Below are positions 1 through 11,447 of a stretch of DNA of 64,000 bases, in pieces; positions within the stretch are counted from its first letter, which is position 1; each line of letters starts with the position of its first letter. Where the stretch lies: contig NC_133652.1 in the NCBI RefSeq assembly GCF_009905375.1, positions 121,355,797 to 121,419,796 of the forward strand. The letters run 5' to 3'. Source of the DNA: Apium graveolens. Its lineage: Eukaryota > Streptophyta > Magnoliopsida > Apiales > Apiaceae. A program made the position numbers and the translations under genes. The notes beneath the pieces were generated by a model that saw only the letters and a list, made by a program, of their open reading frames with translations, was not told where the DNA came from and did not search any database.

Positions 1-480
1 ATAGTAGACATATCCTGGAAATTTTGGATCTTCAAAACCAGGAGGTTGACTGACATAGACTTCCTCCTGCAAATCTCCATTCAGAAAGGCACTTTTGACA
101 TCCATTTGATAGACCTTAAAATTGGCATGGGCTGCATAGGCTAAGAAAATTCTGAGGGCTTCAAGTCTTGCAACAGGAGCAAAGGTTTCATTAAAATCTA
201 TTCCTTCTTGTTGACAGTAGCCCTTAACAACCAATCTAGCTTTGTTCCTGATCACTATGCCATTTTCATCCATCTTGTTTCTGAATACTCACTTGGTGTC
301 AATTGGATTCTTTCCTTTAGGTTTGGGTACCAGATTCCATACCTTGTTTCTTTCAAATTGGTTTAGCTCCTCCTGCATAGCTAAAATTCAATCAGGATCC
401 AACAAAGCCTCTACTACCTTCTTTGGTTCTTCCTTAGATAGAAAGCTGCTATATAGACATTCTTCTTGAGTTGCTCTCCT
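1..480 (-). pseudogene. copia reverse transcriptase, N-terminal part, broken
   Basis: The minus strand translates to a typical plant copia RT start: a segment with MQEELNQFERNKVWNLVPKP, then [32 protein letters not shown], and the first catalytic block [14 protein letters not shown] followed by [12 protein letters not shown]. The YVDD box would lie beyond the left edge. At least two in-frame stops interrupt it; one replaces the conserved Trp just before the [10 protein letters not shown] block (around 290) and one lies near 390. The enzyme would copy element RNA into cDNA inside the particle. This copy is dead. Confidence 0.85.
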
Positions 481-704
481 TGTTTGAACTCTAGAAGATG
501 CATCACCAATAATGAGCTCAAAAGGATTATCTTTAGTCCATTTCCTTTGTTGAGGTAGATTAGCTCTAGATGAAGAGGCATCATTGTTGTCTTGATGTGT
601 GATTGAGTTTTGATTATGAGAAACTCCCTCTGAGTTTTTGAATCTTTGATTTTAGAAAGGGGAACTTTCTGTAGGTGATCTATTCTGACTTTCAGCTTCT
701 CTTA

Positions 705-822
705 ATGTTCCGACGGATGATGCACTTTGTGTCCCGACGGATGAAGCTGATTGTCTCCCGACAGAAAAGGCATATTGTCTCCCGACGGATGAAGCATTTT
801 GTAACTAGACAGATGTTGAGTT
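705..822 (-). repeat. 24-bp minisatellite in the copia IN-RT linker
   Basis: Five tandem copies of a 24-base unit containing CGACGG(A)TG start near 711, 735, 759, 783 and 807, exactly 24 bases apart. On the coding (minus) strand each unit is eight codons, giving repeats such as ASSVGRQS, AFSVGRQY and ASSVGTQS. The period keeps the reading frame. One copy carries the stop at 805-807. Confidence 0.85.
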
Positions 823-1194
823 ATGTGCTTCATTAGTTGTAGATTTTTCTGCATTATCCTTATTCACTGTTTCTTGATCACTTTCATCATCACTGTCATC
901 ACTAACCATCTCCACATTATCAAACTTGAGGCTCTCATGGAAATCTCCATCTTGCAGTCCTTCAATCTTTATATCATCAAACACAACATGTACTGATTTT
1001 ATAACAATGTTGGTTCTTAGATTGTAGACTCTATATGAATTTCCCATAGCATATCCAACAAAAATTCCTTCATCTGCTTTAGCATCAAACTTCCCATGTT
1101 GATCAGTTTGATTCCTTAAGATATAACATTTGCAGCCAAAGACATGAAGAAAATTTAGAGTTGGCTTCCTATTCTTGAACAATTGGTAGGGTGT
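805..1194 (-). pseudogene. copia integrase C-terminal segment
   Basis: The reverse strand encodes the conserved region after the integrase core: PYQLFKNRKPTLNFLHVFGC, KCYILRN, then GKFDAKADEGIFVGYA and YRVYNLRTNIVIKSVHVVFD. This block (a GKFDxKxDEGxFVGY-type motif) is standard in copia polyproteins between integrase and RT. The frame stops at 805-807 inside an acidic Asp/Glu/Ser-rich linker. The apparent open frame continues to 1233 only because the neighbouring LTR happens to be open; the element's own sequence ends at 1194. Confidence 0.8.
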
Positions 1195-1696
1195 TGTAAT
1201 ATCCGGGACATGACGTGTGATTACTTTTATCAATAAATGATTATTATGTGATTATTACGTGAATTTTTGGTGAATTATTTGATGGTTAGTGATATTATTT
1301 GAATGTTCATATGTGGTAAAGTCTAGGTATGTTAATTTTGTTATGTCTAGAATAAAATATAGATAATTAAGGTATTTTTTCTGGTAATTTTTGGAGTATT
1401 ATATGATTTTATATTGATTTATAAATTTATTAATTATTTTCTGAATAATTAAAAAATTATTTTATAAAGATGGGAATCGTCCAACCTCAACCGTTTTTAC
1501 GTTTTTATAACCGGAAATTCTTCCGAAAACTCCTTCCTAACCTAATCTGGAAATTCCAGACATTTTCCATGTTTTGACTTTTTCGATCCGGATTAAGGTT
1601 TGACCTGTGCGCGGCCCGACGCGATATTTTCGATACGCTAACCCTTTTCGATAACATTATCTTCGTACAATCATTTTATCAAAGCCCGGTTTTGAT

Positions 1697-1818
1697 AGTT
1701 ATCCGAAATAGGATGACGTTTATCCAAAACAGGATAGTGCTTATCCAAAACAGGATAGTGCTTATCCAAAACAGGATAGTGTTTATCCAAAAAGGATAAT
1801 GTTTATCCAAAACAAACG
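1697..1818 (+). repeat. 20-21 bp tandem repeats upstream of the LTR TATA box
   Basis: About five and a half copies of TTATCCAAAACAGGATAGTG-like units. Each carries TATCC and GGATA, which are inverted with respect to each other. The array ends about 50 bases before the TATA box, as expected for U3 enhancer repeats. The related LTR at 2162 lacks the array. Confidence 0.85.
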
Positions 1819-1864
1819 TATTTATCGATCCAACACGATCCAGAACGTACTAATATTCTGTAAA

Positions 1865-1872
1865 TATAAATA
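1865..1872 (+). promoter_or_regulatory. TATA box of truncated gypsy LTR
   Basis: TATAAATA followed by GCCC in an AT-rich setting. It aligns with the TATA box at 2843 in the related LTR. Confidence 0.6.
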
Positions 1873-2161
1873 GCCCTTTCTTATTTCATTTTCACACATA
1901 AAATCATAATCAGACAGTGAAAATTCCTGAAAATCAGAGAAAACCCTATTACAATACCGTATTCTTGAAAATCAATCGCATAAACGAAGACGTTATGGAA
2001 CTCCGATTCGGGCGTGGAATATATCCAAACGAAGCTCTCAAAATCTTCTTTCTCAATCAACCATATGTTTTTGCCCAGAAATCAAGCTATTTTTTTGATT
2101 TAATTATTTAAATTCGAATTAATTATGGATTAAATTATGAATTTTTGTTCTTGATATTTTT

Positions 2162-5100
2162 TATAATATCCGGGATATATCGTGTAATTATTTTTGCTAA
2201 TAATTAATTATTATGTATGTTTAGTATTTATACTTTGAATTATTTATTAAATGTTAAATGTGTTTGGATGTTTAAAAATAATATTAATTGAGTATTTTAA
2301 TTTTTATATGTCCAAAATAAAATATAAATAATTGTCATATCTTCCGATTTATTTTTATGTTGATTTATAATTTTATTGGAAATATATGGATTTTATAAAA
2401 TCTTTTTCCGAGTATTTAAAAACTATTTTATACAATCGGGAACCAACCCATCGTCATCCGTTTTTACGTTTTTATAACCCGAAACTCTTCCGAGAACTCC
2501 TTCCTAACCTAATTGCAATATTCCGAGCATTTTCCATGTTTCGACTTTTTCGATCCGGCGTACGGTTTGTCCTGCGTGGGTCCCGGCGCAATATTTTCGA
2601 TACATTATTTGTTTCGGTAAATCAATAAAACTCGCATTTTCGATAAACGGGATCTTTTTATTAAACTATCACAATTATCCCCTCGTAATACGTGTAACCA
2701 GGCGCTGAGACCAAGACCGCTGTACAAATTGTACTGGTTTGGATTATTATCCCGAAAACCGGTACCATTTGGATCAGTTTTTATAAATAAACGTACCATT
2801 TTATATCCGGAATGATCCAATGGGATACTAATTTTCCGTAATTATAAATAGCCTTTACCGTATTTTATTCCGTATCAAAAATCATTTGCAGACTATAATT
2901 ATATAATTTTCCAGAGAAAATACTTATATTCAAAAACCTTTCTGAGAATCAAACAGCAATTCGAAGGTGTTAGTGATCTTTGTTTTCAACGCTCGAGTAA
3001 CCAAATCAAAGGTCTTGAAGAGTACTATCAGAATCTGTGATCCATACACCTGCAGAATCAAAGGTTTATTTTTTGTAAATTTATTTATTTTCGAATTATT
3101 TTGATTAAAAATATGAATTTTTGTTCGGATGATTGTTTGAATGATTTGATGATTGCATGTTGTAGAGCTTGTTTTCCTGAGGATTTTGATATATTATATG
3201 ACTGATTTGGAGTTCAATAACATGTTCAAAATTGAGTTTGATTATCGAATTTTGAAATTAGGGTTTATAACCCGTATGAATGTTCTTAATTGAAATTTAG
3301 GGTTTTTTGATTTAGGGGTTATTAGTTGTTGATATATAGTGGGTTGTGTTCCTTATGAAATTTGCAATCGATTGGTATATAGCTCGTTAACAGAGGGTTC
3401 GTGAATCGAAGGGAGTTGTGTTTTGAAGTTTTCGTCGGGTCACCGGAAACCGGTGAAGTTCTTGGCCATTTTTCGGCCAGGCCTGGGGTTATTAGGACAA
3501 AATGATTGTTGGGATGTGTTTCTCATGAATTGTAGATGTTATCTAGAGCTCCTGGAGGTGTGACGATTCCGGGAACGCCATCTCCGACGAACCCGATCTT
3601 TTTCCGGCAAGCTCTGTAAAATTGCAGTTTGGTACCTTAACTATTGGGAACGATGCAGATTAGTCCCTGAGGTTTCCAGAAGTTTCAAAAACTGGATTCC
3701 TGTTTTAAAATTATTAAAAAATCATATTTTCTATTTATTTTAATTCTAAAAATTCGTTTTTAATTTCTGAAAATTCCAAAAATCATTATTTTAATTCCAA
3801 AAATTATTTTTAATTCAAAAATAAATCTGGATTAATTAGTTAATTAATGCCAGTTGATATTTAATTGATTAATTGGTCAATTAATTCGAAAATTAATTGA
3901 TTAATTTATTTAATTAATTATTAATTGATTTTAATTAATTATTTAATTATATTTAATTATTTAAAAATGATTTAAAAATTCTGAAAAATAGTTTCGAGCT
4001 TTAAAATATTATTTTAAATTATTTTCAAGGCTCGATAATTATTATAAAATTGTTTTGAAGCCAGATTTGGCCAACCGAACCCTGTTTATTACTCTGAAAT
4101 TGATCCAACAATCCGTTTTAATTCTGAAAAATGTTTTAAAAATCATTTTAAATACCCGAAAGCCTGTTTATGACCTGAGACTTCTTTATAAATGATATAT
4201 CATTGATTTTTTGATGTGTTATGTGCTATATGTGACTTGTTGGTTAACTGTCAGTCTATATGTTCGGTGTTTACTTGTTTATAGCGTAACTTTCAATCCG
4301 TTAATCAGATTTGGGTGAAACGAAGGGTAGATAGAAGTATGTTTCGAATAGAATCATATAAGTTGAGCATTGATAGATGCTTATGATATATGAGCAGAAG
4401 AGGCAAGGCGTAGGAAAGGGAAACAGATAGTCGAGGAGTAGACGATTGTGATTGGAAGTTAGTGCAGTATAGCAAGCTAGTACCAAGAAAGTGTTATGAA
4501 CTTTCTCGAATTATATTGCAATTGATTGATAGTCCTATTTTATATTGCAAGTGTTTTGAAGCACTGAACCCAAAACCCTGATTCCAGTTATTGATCTTGA
4601 GCCGTAAACCTTATTCTTTCTAAACCATTGATTGTTGTACACCCAGATACGAACCACAAATATACGATACTACTCCACAAATACATACAAACTAAATGCC
4701 AAACACTGAATCAAATTACTTATATATTCAAACCATTGTACCTTATGCTTTGAAAGACCAAATCCCTGAAACCCTGAAATGTTGATTCCTTTGTTATCCA
4801 ATTCTTTCATTACCTAACAGTCAAGCTTTGAAATTGCCATACTGATCCCTTGTAAAGATTGAAACTATTTCCTTATCGAACATCCAATGTTGTTTATGAT
4901 TATGTTTATTGCTTTACATTGTTTATTCTGTTATTATGTTAGAATTGGATTGTTTTTTTATAAAATTGTGGACCAGATTCGTGGTCAGACCATATTAATG
5001 GTCAAGTTAGGCCAATGTGTGCCTTGGATCCAGTAGTTAGAGTAGTGATGTGTGCTTTGCTCGGAGTTAGTGCGTGACTGATCAGCAGCCTAACCTTGGT

Positions 5101-5605
5101 TTTTAAAATGAAAATATAATATCCAATTCTAAATCATAATTCATTGTTCACTTGGTATCATAACCCTTTTCACTTGATGATCATTATTCTCAGTCTTGTC
5201 ATTGAGACTTGCTGAGCTAGTTAGCTCATTCGTGCGATGTTGTTTATGTTCTTTTCCAGTTAAGAAGGAACCAGTTGGTAGCGAGGATCCCCAGTCCAGC
5301 GCGAAAGCTAGGGGTTTAGGTTGATCGAGTTAAGCTAGTAGGCATCTTTTGGAATAATTTATGTTGGTAAAAGTTTGTAATAATGTTTAATACTCAATTT
5401 TGAGTTTAAATAGTTGGGATTTGGACGTTTGTAATATAAAGTGTGTGTGTGGCTTGTGTGCATACTTTAACTTGTTGCGGTCCGTGGTAGTTGGTAAGTA
5501 GGGTCACTGCATATTATTATTATCTTTATTATTGTTATAAGCAGGTTATAAATAAGGTGTGTGTGTGGACCCCAAACTTCTGACCTGGGTTTGGAGGGCG
5601 CCACG
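2162..5605 (+). repeat. 5' LTR of G1 (~3.4 kb)
   Basis: Starts TATAATATCCGGG (the expected terminal TG has become TA) and ends at CCACG five bases before the PBS (expected CACA, last base changed). Contains a TATA box at 2843-2850 and a very AT-rich stretch of TTAATTAA-like repeats at about 3835-3990. No gene is visible in it; the short open frames at 2386-2628 and 4301-4486 have no recognisable motif. Confidence 0.85.
2843..2850 (+). promoter_or_regulatory. TATA box of G1 LTR
   Basis: TATAAATA followed by GCC, at the same place relative to the LTR start as in the truncated LTR upstream. The likely start of transcription would be about 30 bases downstream. Confidence 0.6.
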
Positions 5606-5609
5606 GGTT

Positions 5610-5621
5610 TGGTATCAGAGC
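5610..5621 (+). other. primer-binding site of G1
   Basis: TGGTATCAGAGC, the plant consensus complementary to the 3' end of initiator tRNA-Met, four bases after the LTR end. Confidence 0.9.
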
Positions 5622-5804
5622 TACAGGTTATAAGTCACTGACACAAGCCTAGGTTGACGGAAATGGGTAGAGGGTTAGGATTAGAAGTAAGGAATAGAAA
5701 GATAGAACGTCGAGAGGTTGAGTGCTACAGTATAATAGGTATTAGTATAATTCGCATCGTGGTTCGAGATTCTTATATTGCGATATGATTTCGGATAGCA
5801 GCGA

Positions 5805-6321
5805 TGGCCGACTCTTTCATCCCCGTATCAGCTGATCACTCAGAGCCCTCAGTTGGAGTACCATCCTAAGATCCACGTCTGGTTGTTCCACCAGTGTTGG
5901 CTATTCTACCCCCACCTGTGTTGCATCCCATAACACTGCAGGCTATTCCACCCCAGGCATGAGGCCACCTATCAGAGGACCCCCACCAGCTGATTCAGAT
6001 TCCACTGGGCATTCAGTTGCAAGTGCCTCATTCCAGTCTACATTACATCCAGTTCCTTATTACCGGTATGAGGCTCTTTTATTGGAGCGTGACTCCTTGT
6101 TAGCACAGATCCGAGAGCTACAGCATATCATCAGGACTACAGATGTTGATCGTAATGTGAAGGAGCTTCGAGAGGAGATCCATGTGATACGGATGATTCT
6201 TGAGGCTAGGCTACATGGAGCTACACTACCTGGCCGAGGCCCTGATGCACTTATGGGATGGGCTAGTGAGGTGATGGAGGACTTAGAGAGGCTAGGAGGA
6301 CCAGAGTTTCCTTGGAGTTGA
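5805..6321 (+). pseudogene. extra leader ORF upstream of gag (uncharacterised)
   Basis: A small ORF between the PBS and gag that matches no gag or pol domain I know. The likely start is the ATG at 5805 (MADSFIPVSADHS); this frame hits a stop near 5868 and then shifts into the frame open from 5959 to 6321. The first half is proline-rich (VVPPVLAILPPPVL, RPPIRGPPPADSD). The second half, from about YYRYEALLLERDSLLAQI, is charged and helical with heptad-like Leu/Ile spacing and could form a coiled coil. It ends LERLGGPEFPWS before the stop. E1 has an ORF of the same place and layout at 41364-42128. Function unknown. Confidence 0.55.
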
Positions 6322-6769
6322 GCCAGAGATCCAGAGATGGAGATGCTGATCAGTGTTTTTATGGTTGTGTAATATGTACAGTAGTGTGTAGTATGTATCA
6401 GTAGACTTTTGAGTTGTATTTATAGACTAGATATGCTGACTAGTGAGTAGGTTGTTGTACCCCTTTTTGCTTTTACTTCTGAAGCGTCTTTACGCTTGTA
6501 CTACCTAAAACTTTTGATCTATATATATCAGTACCTTTTCCTTTCCAGCATTGTCATATATTTTACTGCACCTATTTTAATTTACCTTATTTATTGCAGC
6601 AGTGATAGCCCTGTGATACCATGTACCGTGTTTCCCATAACTGTTTATATTCTGTAAAGAAGCATGCAATTTACTTAGTTTAACTGTTACAACTTTTTTC
6701 AAAAAGAGATATTTCTGTTTTACAAAACTTTTCTTTTATGCAAAGGATTTGATTTAATAGCTAAATAAG
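6322..6769 (+). other. spacer between leader ORF and gag
   Basis: About 450 bases without a supported gene. It ends in a pyrimidine-rich run with TTCTTTACAG at 6778-6787 just before the gag homology, which could act as a 3' splice site; this is only a suggestion from sequence. Confidence 0.4.
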
Positions 6770-8515
6770 TTGTTTGATTCTTTACAGAAAATACCTCCCA
6801 GAAGAAATACCCGCACCAACACCCAGAATGAGGAAACCAAGAACAACAACAATAACAACCAAGATAATACAAACCAGAATGCAAACCCAGGACCCATAGA
6901 CCCAGCAATAGCCCAGATTCTCCAAATCTTGGCCCAACAAACAGTTCACCTGGCACAACAACAACAAAGACAGACCAATCCCCAAGTAACTTTCAAAACT
7001 TTTCAGGCAGTAAACCCACCAGAATTCAAGGGTTCCTTAGAACCGATTGAAGCAAATGTTTGGTTAAAGGAAATAGAGAAGTCGTTTGCTTTAGTGAAAG
7101 TACAGGAAGAACGGAAGGTTGAGTTTGCAAGCTATTATTTGAAGAATGATGCCACCTATTGGTGGGAAACTGTGAAGACATTGGAAGGAACAGATGTTAT
7201 TACTTGGGAAAGGTTTAAGGAATTGTTTTTAGAAAAATATTTTTCTCAGTTTGTTCAGGATCAGATGGAACTTAAGTTTCTAGAGTTAAAGCAAGGAAAT
7301 ATGTCGGTGGCAGATTATGAGAGTAAGTTTGAAGAGTTGTCAAGGTATGTGCCGTCATATGTGGATACTGAGAGGAAGAAGGCTAAAAGATTCCAGCAAG
7401 GACTGAAGCCATGGATCAGAGGGAAGGTAGCTATATTTGAACTCGATACCTATGCAGGAGTTGTACAGAAGGCCATGATTGCAGAGACAGAGAGCGAGAT
7501 GTCACAGAAGGAGAAAGAAAGTAAGAAAAGGAAATTTGAAGGGAATGAAGGTCAGTCACAACCAGGGAAGTTTCCAAATTTTAAGAAGGGCAAGTTTCAG
7601 CCAGGGAGAAATTTTAACTTTAGAAGGCAAAATGCAGGCGACGGAAGCCAGGGCAACCGTCCAGCTAATGTGAATCAGCCGAATCAGTTAAGGTTAACTT
7701 TTCCAGATTATCAGGTATATGGGAAGAAACATGAAGGAGTTTATAACAAGTTGAATGTAGTTTGTTTCAAGTGTAATCAGAAATGGCACTATTCAAGGGA
7801 TTGCCGCAATTAGCTAGCGAGAGAGCCAGCAAACAAGGATCAGCCTATCCGGACTCCAGCATTTAAGGTTCCAGCTATTGGATTTACGTGCTTTAAATGT
7901 GGAAATCCAAGACATATGGCCAAGGATTGCAAGACACCAGCCCCAGTTAGTAATGCATTGAGAATTATGGGATCTACCCCAGCAGTGAATGAGACTCCAA
8001 GGGCTAGAGTTTTTGATATGTCTGTGAAGGATGCTATCCAGGATACTGATGTCGTGGCAGGTACGCTTAATGTGAATTCTTTATGTGCTAAAGTGTTAAT
8101 AGATTCAGGAGCAACTCGATCGTTTGTTTCACAAGATTTTGTTAGTAAGTTAAATTGTCCAGTTGAGTATCTAAATGAAATAATGACTGTAGAATTAGCT
8201 AATCAAGAACGTGTATCTGTTAATCAAGTTGGTGGGAATTGTGAGATTGAGGTTTCTGGTAGTAAGCTTTGTGTAGATTTGATACCATTTAAGTTAGGAG
8301 AATTTGACATTATCTTAGGAATGGATTGGTTATCTAAGCCCGATGCCCAGATAGATTGTCAAAACAAGAAGGTAATGGTGAAAATGCCAGACGAAAGGAT
8401 AGTAACGTTCAAGGGCCAGAAGCAAGTAAAGAAATTCTTAACGATGATTCAAGCCAAAAAGTTACTACGACAAGGATGCGAGCATTTCGTTGTATATGTG
8501 ATTGATAGAAGTTAG
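6770..8515 (+). pseudogene. gypsy gag-protease, broken by stops
   Basis: Gag homology begins near 6792 (PPRRNTRTNTQNEE); the codon where the gag ATG is expected reads ATA, so the frame appears to start upstream only by chance. A Gln/Asn-rich N-terminus precedes the retrotransposon gag domain (FKGSLEPIEANVWLKEIEKS, ATYWWETVKTLEG, WERFKELFLEKYF, VADYESKFEELSRYVPSYVD, KRFQQGLKPWIRGKV). Two zinc knuckles follow: CFKCNQKWHYSRDC, in which the usual Gly is Trp, and CFKCGNPRHMAKDC. A stop at 7811-7813 separates them. The aspartic protease follows with LIDSGATRSFVS at about 8095 and IILGMDWLS. A second stop lies at 8513-8515. Gag forms the particle; the protease cuts the polyprotein. Confidence 0.9.
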
Positions 8516-9861
8516 GAGCCAGCAAAACTTGAAGATATTCCAGTAGTTAATGAATTTCCAGACGTGTTTCCTGATGAGTTACCAGGACTTCCTCCAGATA
8601 GAGAAATTGAGCTTGCGATCGAATTAGCACCGGGAACAGAACCAGTATCCAAGGCCCCGCATAGAATGGCGCCCGTTGAGATGAAAGAACTAGCAAAGCA
8701 ATTGCAAGAGTTGTTAGAGAAAGGAGTAATCAGACCCAGTGTATCCCCGTGGGGTGCACCGGTATTGTTTGTCAAGAAGAAAGATGGGAGCATGAGACTG
8801 TGCATCGATTATCGGGAGCTCAACAAGCTAACAATCAAGAACAAGTATCCATTACCTAGAATTGATGATTTGTTTGACCAATTGAAGGGAGCCAAGTACT
8901 TCTCCAAGATTGACTTAAGATCGAAATATCATCAACTAAAGATTAAGCTAGAAGATATACCAAAGACAGCTTTCAGGACGAGGTATGGACATTATGAGTT
9001 TTTAGTAATGTCTTTTGGATTGACCAATGCCCCGACAACGTTTATAGACCTGATGAACAGAATTTTTAAGGAATACTTGGACAAGTTTGTTATTGTGTTT
9101 ATAGATGATATTTTGATTTATTCAAAGACATAAGCAGAACATTTGAGAACATCTTTGGAGATTTTAAGGAAAAAAAGTTATATGCTAAATTCTCAAAGTG
9201 TGAGTTTTGGTTACAGGAAGTTTCATTCTTAGGACATATAGTCAGTAATGAAGGGATTAAAGTGGACCCAGCAAAGATTGAAGCAATTATAAATTGGGAA
9301 AGACCGAGAACACCAACAGAGGTAAGAAGTTTCTTGGGATTAGCGGGATATTATCGTCGATTCATTCAAAATTTCTCAACGATTGCAACACCATTGACAA
9401 AGTTTACATGAAAGAATGAAAAGTTTATATGGAACGATAAATGCGAAGAAAGTTTTCAGGAATTGAAGCGAAGATTAATCACGGCACCTGTTTTGTCACT
9501 TCCCGACGATCAAGGAAATTTCATAATATATAGCGATGCTTCTCATAAAGGACTCAGATGTGTTCTGATGCAGCACGATACGGTGATTGCGTATGCGTCA
9601 AGGTAACTGAAACCACACAAACAGAAATATCCTACTCATGATTTGAAGCTAGCAGCCATAGTTTTCGCTTTGAAAATTTGGAGACATTATCTATATGGAG
9701 AAAAGTGTGATATTTACACGGATCATAAAAGCTTGAAGTACATATTCACACAAAAGGAGCTTAATATGAGATAGAGGAGATGGTTAGAATTGATCAAGCA
9801 TTATGACTGTACAATTAATTATCATCCTGGTAAAGCGAACGTCGTAGCAGACGCGTTGAGT
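8516..9861 (+). pseudogene. gypsy reverse transcriptase-RNase H, broken
   Basis: RT motifs are complete and in order: [87 protein letters not shown] and the active-site box [11 protein letters not shown] near 9095-9125. A stop follows at 9131-9133, then a one-base loss in the A-run at about 9171-9177 moves the frame. RNase H follows in the new frame: [33 protein letters not shown] and KANVVADALS. Further stops lie at 9409-9411, 9604-9606 and 9772-9774. Together these enzymes would make double-stranded cDNA. Confidence 0.9.
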
Positions 9862-11409
9862 TGGAAGGAAAAGTTAAATGTGTTATCAGTACCCGAAGAA
9901 ATATATAAGGAATTTCAGAAACTGGAATCGGAGATTAGAGTTTGCAAGCCTGATGAAGCAAAAGTGTATAGTATGACTTTTCAGCCGGAGTTGTTAGAGA
10001 AGATAAAGAACTGTCAAGAAGAAGTAATGGATCTAGACATAAATCATTTGGTAGGTGAAGAATTGTGCACGCAAAAGGACGATCAAGGTATTCTTAGGTT
10101 TTTTTCTAGAATTTGGATTCCACCAGTGACGGAGTTGAAGAATGAAATTTTACAGGAAGCTCATAATTCAAGGTATTCAATCCATCCAGGGAGTACCAAG
10201 ATGTAGAGAGATTTAAAGGAAAATTATTGGTGGCCAAATATGAAGAGGGAAATTGTGGAATGGGTTAGCAGATGTTATACATGTCAGAGAGTTAAAGTAG
10301 GGCATCAGAGACCAAGTGGATTACTACAGCCATTTGAGATTCCAGAGTGGAAGTGGGAGCATATTGCCATGGATTTCATAGTTGGATTACCAAGGACAAA
10401 AGCTAATCATGATGCCATCAGGGTTATAGTGGATAGACTTACCAAGTCAGCTCATTTTCTGCCTATAAATGAAAGATTTTCACTCGACAAGTTGGTCCAT
10501 ATGTACCTGAAGGAAATTGTAGTTCATCATGAAGTTCCTGTGTCTATTGTATCTGATCGAGATCCAAGATTTAATTCAAGATTTTGGAAGAGTTTTCAAG
10601 AATGTTTGGGAACGAGGCTGAATATGAGTAAGGCTTACCATCCACAGACGGACGACCATAGTGAAAGAATAATCCAGATAATCGAAGACATGTTACGTGT
10701 TTGTGCTATTGATTTCAAAGGAAGTTGGGACGAACATTTACACCTCATAAAATTTGCTTACAACAACAGTTATCACGCCAGTATTGGGATGCCACCCTAT
10801 GAAGCTCTTTACGGACGCAAATGCAGATCTCCAGTGTATTGGGACGAGGTAGGAGAACGCAAAATACTTGGACATGAATTGGTGTAGCAGGCAAAGGAAG
10901 TTGTTGAAGTTATCCAGAAGAGATTGATAGCAGCACAAGACCGTCAAAGGAAATATGCAGATCAATCAAGGAAATACATGGAATTCGAAGAAGGGAATTT
11001 GGTATTACTGAAAGTATCACCGTGGAAGGGATTAACGAGATTTGGAAATAAAGGAAAACTGAGCCCAAGATATGTCGGACCTTTTGAGATTTTAAAGCGC
11101 ATTGGCAAAGTAGCTTACGAGTTGGCGTTACCTCCGCACATGGAGCACATTCACAATGTTTTTCACATATCGATGCTTAAGAAGTATAATCCAGACTCCA
11201 GGCATGTAATAAAATATGAGCCAATAGAGCTTCAGGCAGATTTTTCATATGTAGAGAGTCCGATAGAAATTCTAGAGGAAAGAGAGAAAGTATTGAGAAA
11301 TAAAGTGGTAAAGTTAGTAAGAGTATTGTGGAGAAACCCAAAGGTTGAAGAGTCAAACTGGGAGCTAGAAAGTGATATGAGAGAAAAGTATCCTCATTTG
11401 TTTTCTTAG
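9862..11409 (+). pseudogene. gypsy integrase with chromodomain-like C-terminus, broken
   Basis: The zinc-binding HHCC domain is seen as HNSRYSIHPG then CYTCQRVK. The DDE core has Asp in AMDFIVGLPRT, Asp in SIVSDRDPRF and Glu in TDDHSERIIQ; the usual TDGQ before the Glu reads TDDH. Next comes YEALYGRKCRSPVYWDEVGE, then the GPY/F-type module (GKLSPRYVGPFEILKRIGKV, YELALPPHMEHIHNVFHISM). The tail PIEILEEREKVLRNKVVKLV with VLWRNPKVEESNWE and KYPHLFS resembles the Tekay chromodomain, which directs insertion to heterochromatin in known chromoviruses. Stops at 10204-10206 and 10885-10887 interrupt one otherwise continuous frame. Confidence 0.9.
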
Positions 11410-11433
11410 GAGATTCTGAGGACAGAATCCTTT

Positions 11434-11447
11434 TAAAGGGGGAAGGA
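11434..11447 (+). other. polypurine tract of G1
   Basis: AAAGGGGGAAGGA directly before the LTR start TGTAATATCCGGGA; the plus-strand priming site of reverse transcription. Confidence 0.85.

Larger units (their letters stand above)
1..1194 (-). mobile_element. SIRE-type Ty1/copia remnant (partial pol)
   Basis: Read on the minus strand, this stretch gives the end of a copia integrase, a variable linker and the start of reverse transcriptase, in the copia order IN-RT. It runs off the left edge of the window. Its right end is cut cleanly at 1194, where a gypsy LTR begins, so the element was already present when that LTR inserted. No LTR of its own is visible. Assignment to the SIRE/Maximus lineage rests on the style of the RT and integrase-tail motifs and is an inference. 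Confidence 0.8.
1195..2161 (+). repeat. truncated gypsy LTR (first ~970 bp)
   Basis: Begins TGTAATATCCGGGA directly after the copia remnant and aligns along its length with the start of the next LTR at 2162: both carry the block around CCGTTTTTACGTTTTTATAA, the 'ccttcctaacctaat' block, and a TATA box. It ends where the 2162 LTR starts; the equivalent point in that LTR is near 3126. It is therefore an older LTR of the same family interrupted by G1, or a partial duplication. Five bases before it are GGTGT. Confidence 0.8.

Noticed and set aside
6720..6985. Minus-strand Cys/Tyr-rich frames opposite the gag start
   Set aside because: Shadows of the Gln/Asn-rich N-terminus of gag.
8512..8805. Minus-strand open frame opposite RT
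   Set aside because: Shadow of the conserved RT frame on the plus strand; Ser/Gly-rich from reverse-complement codon bias.
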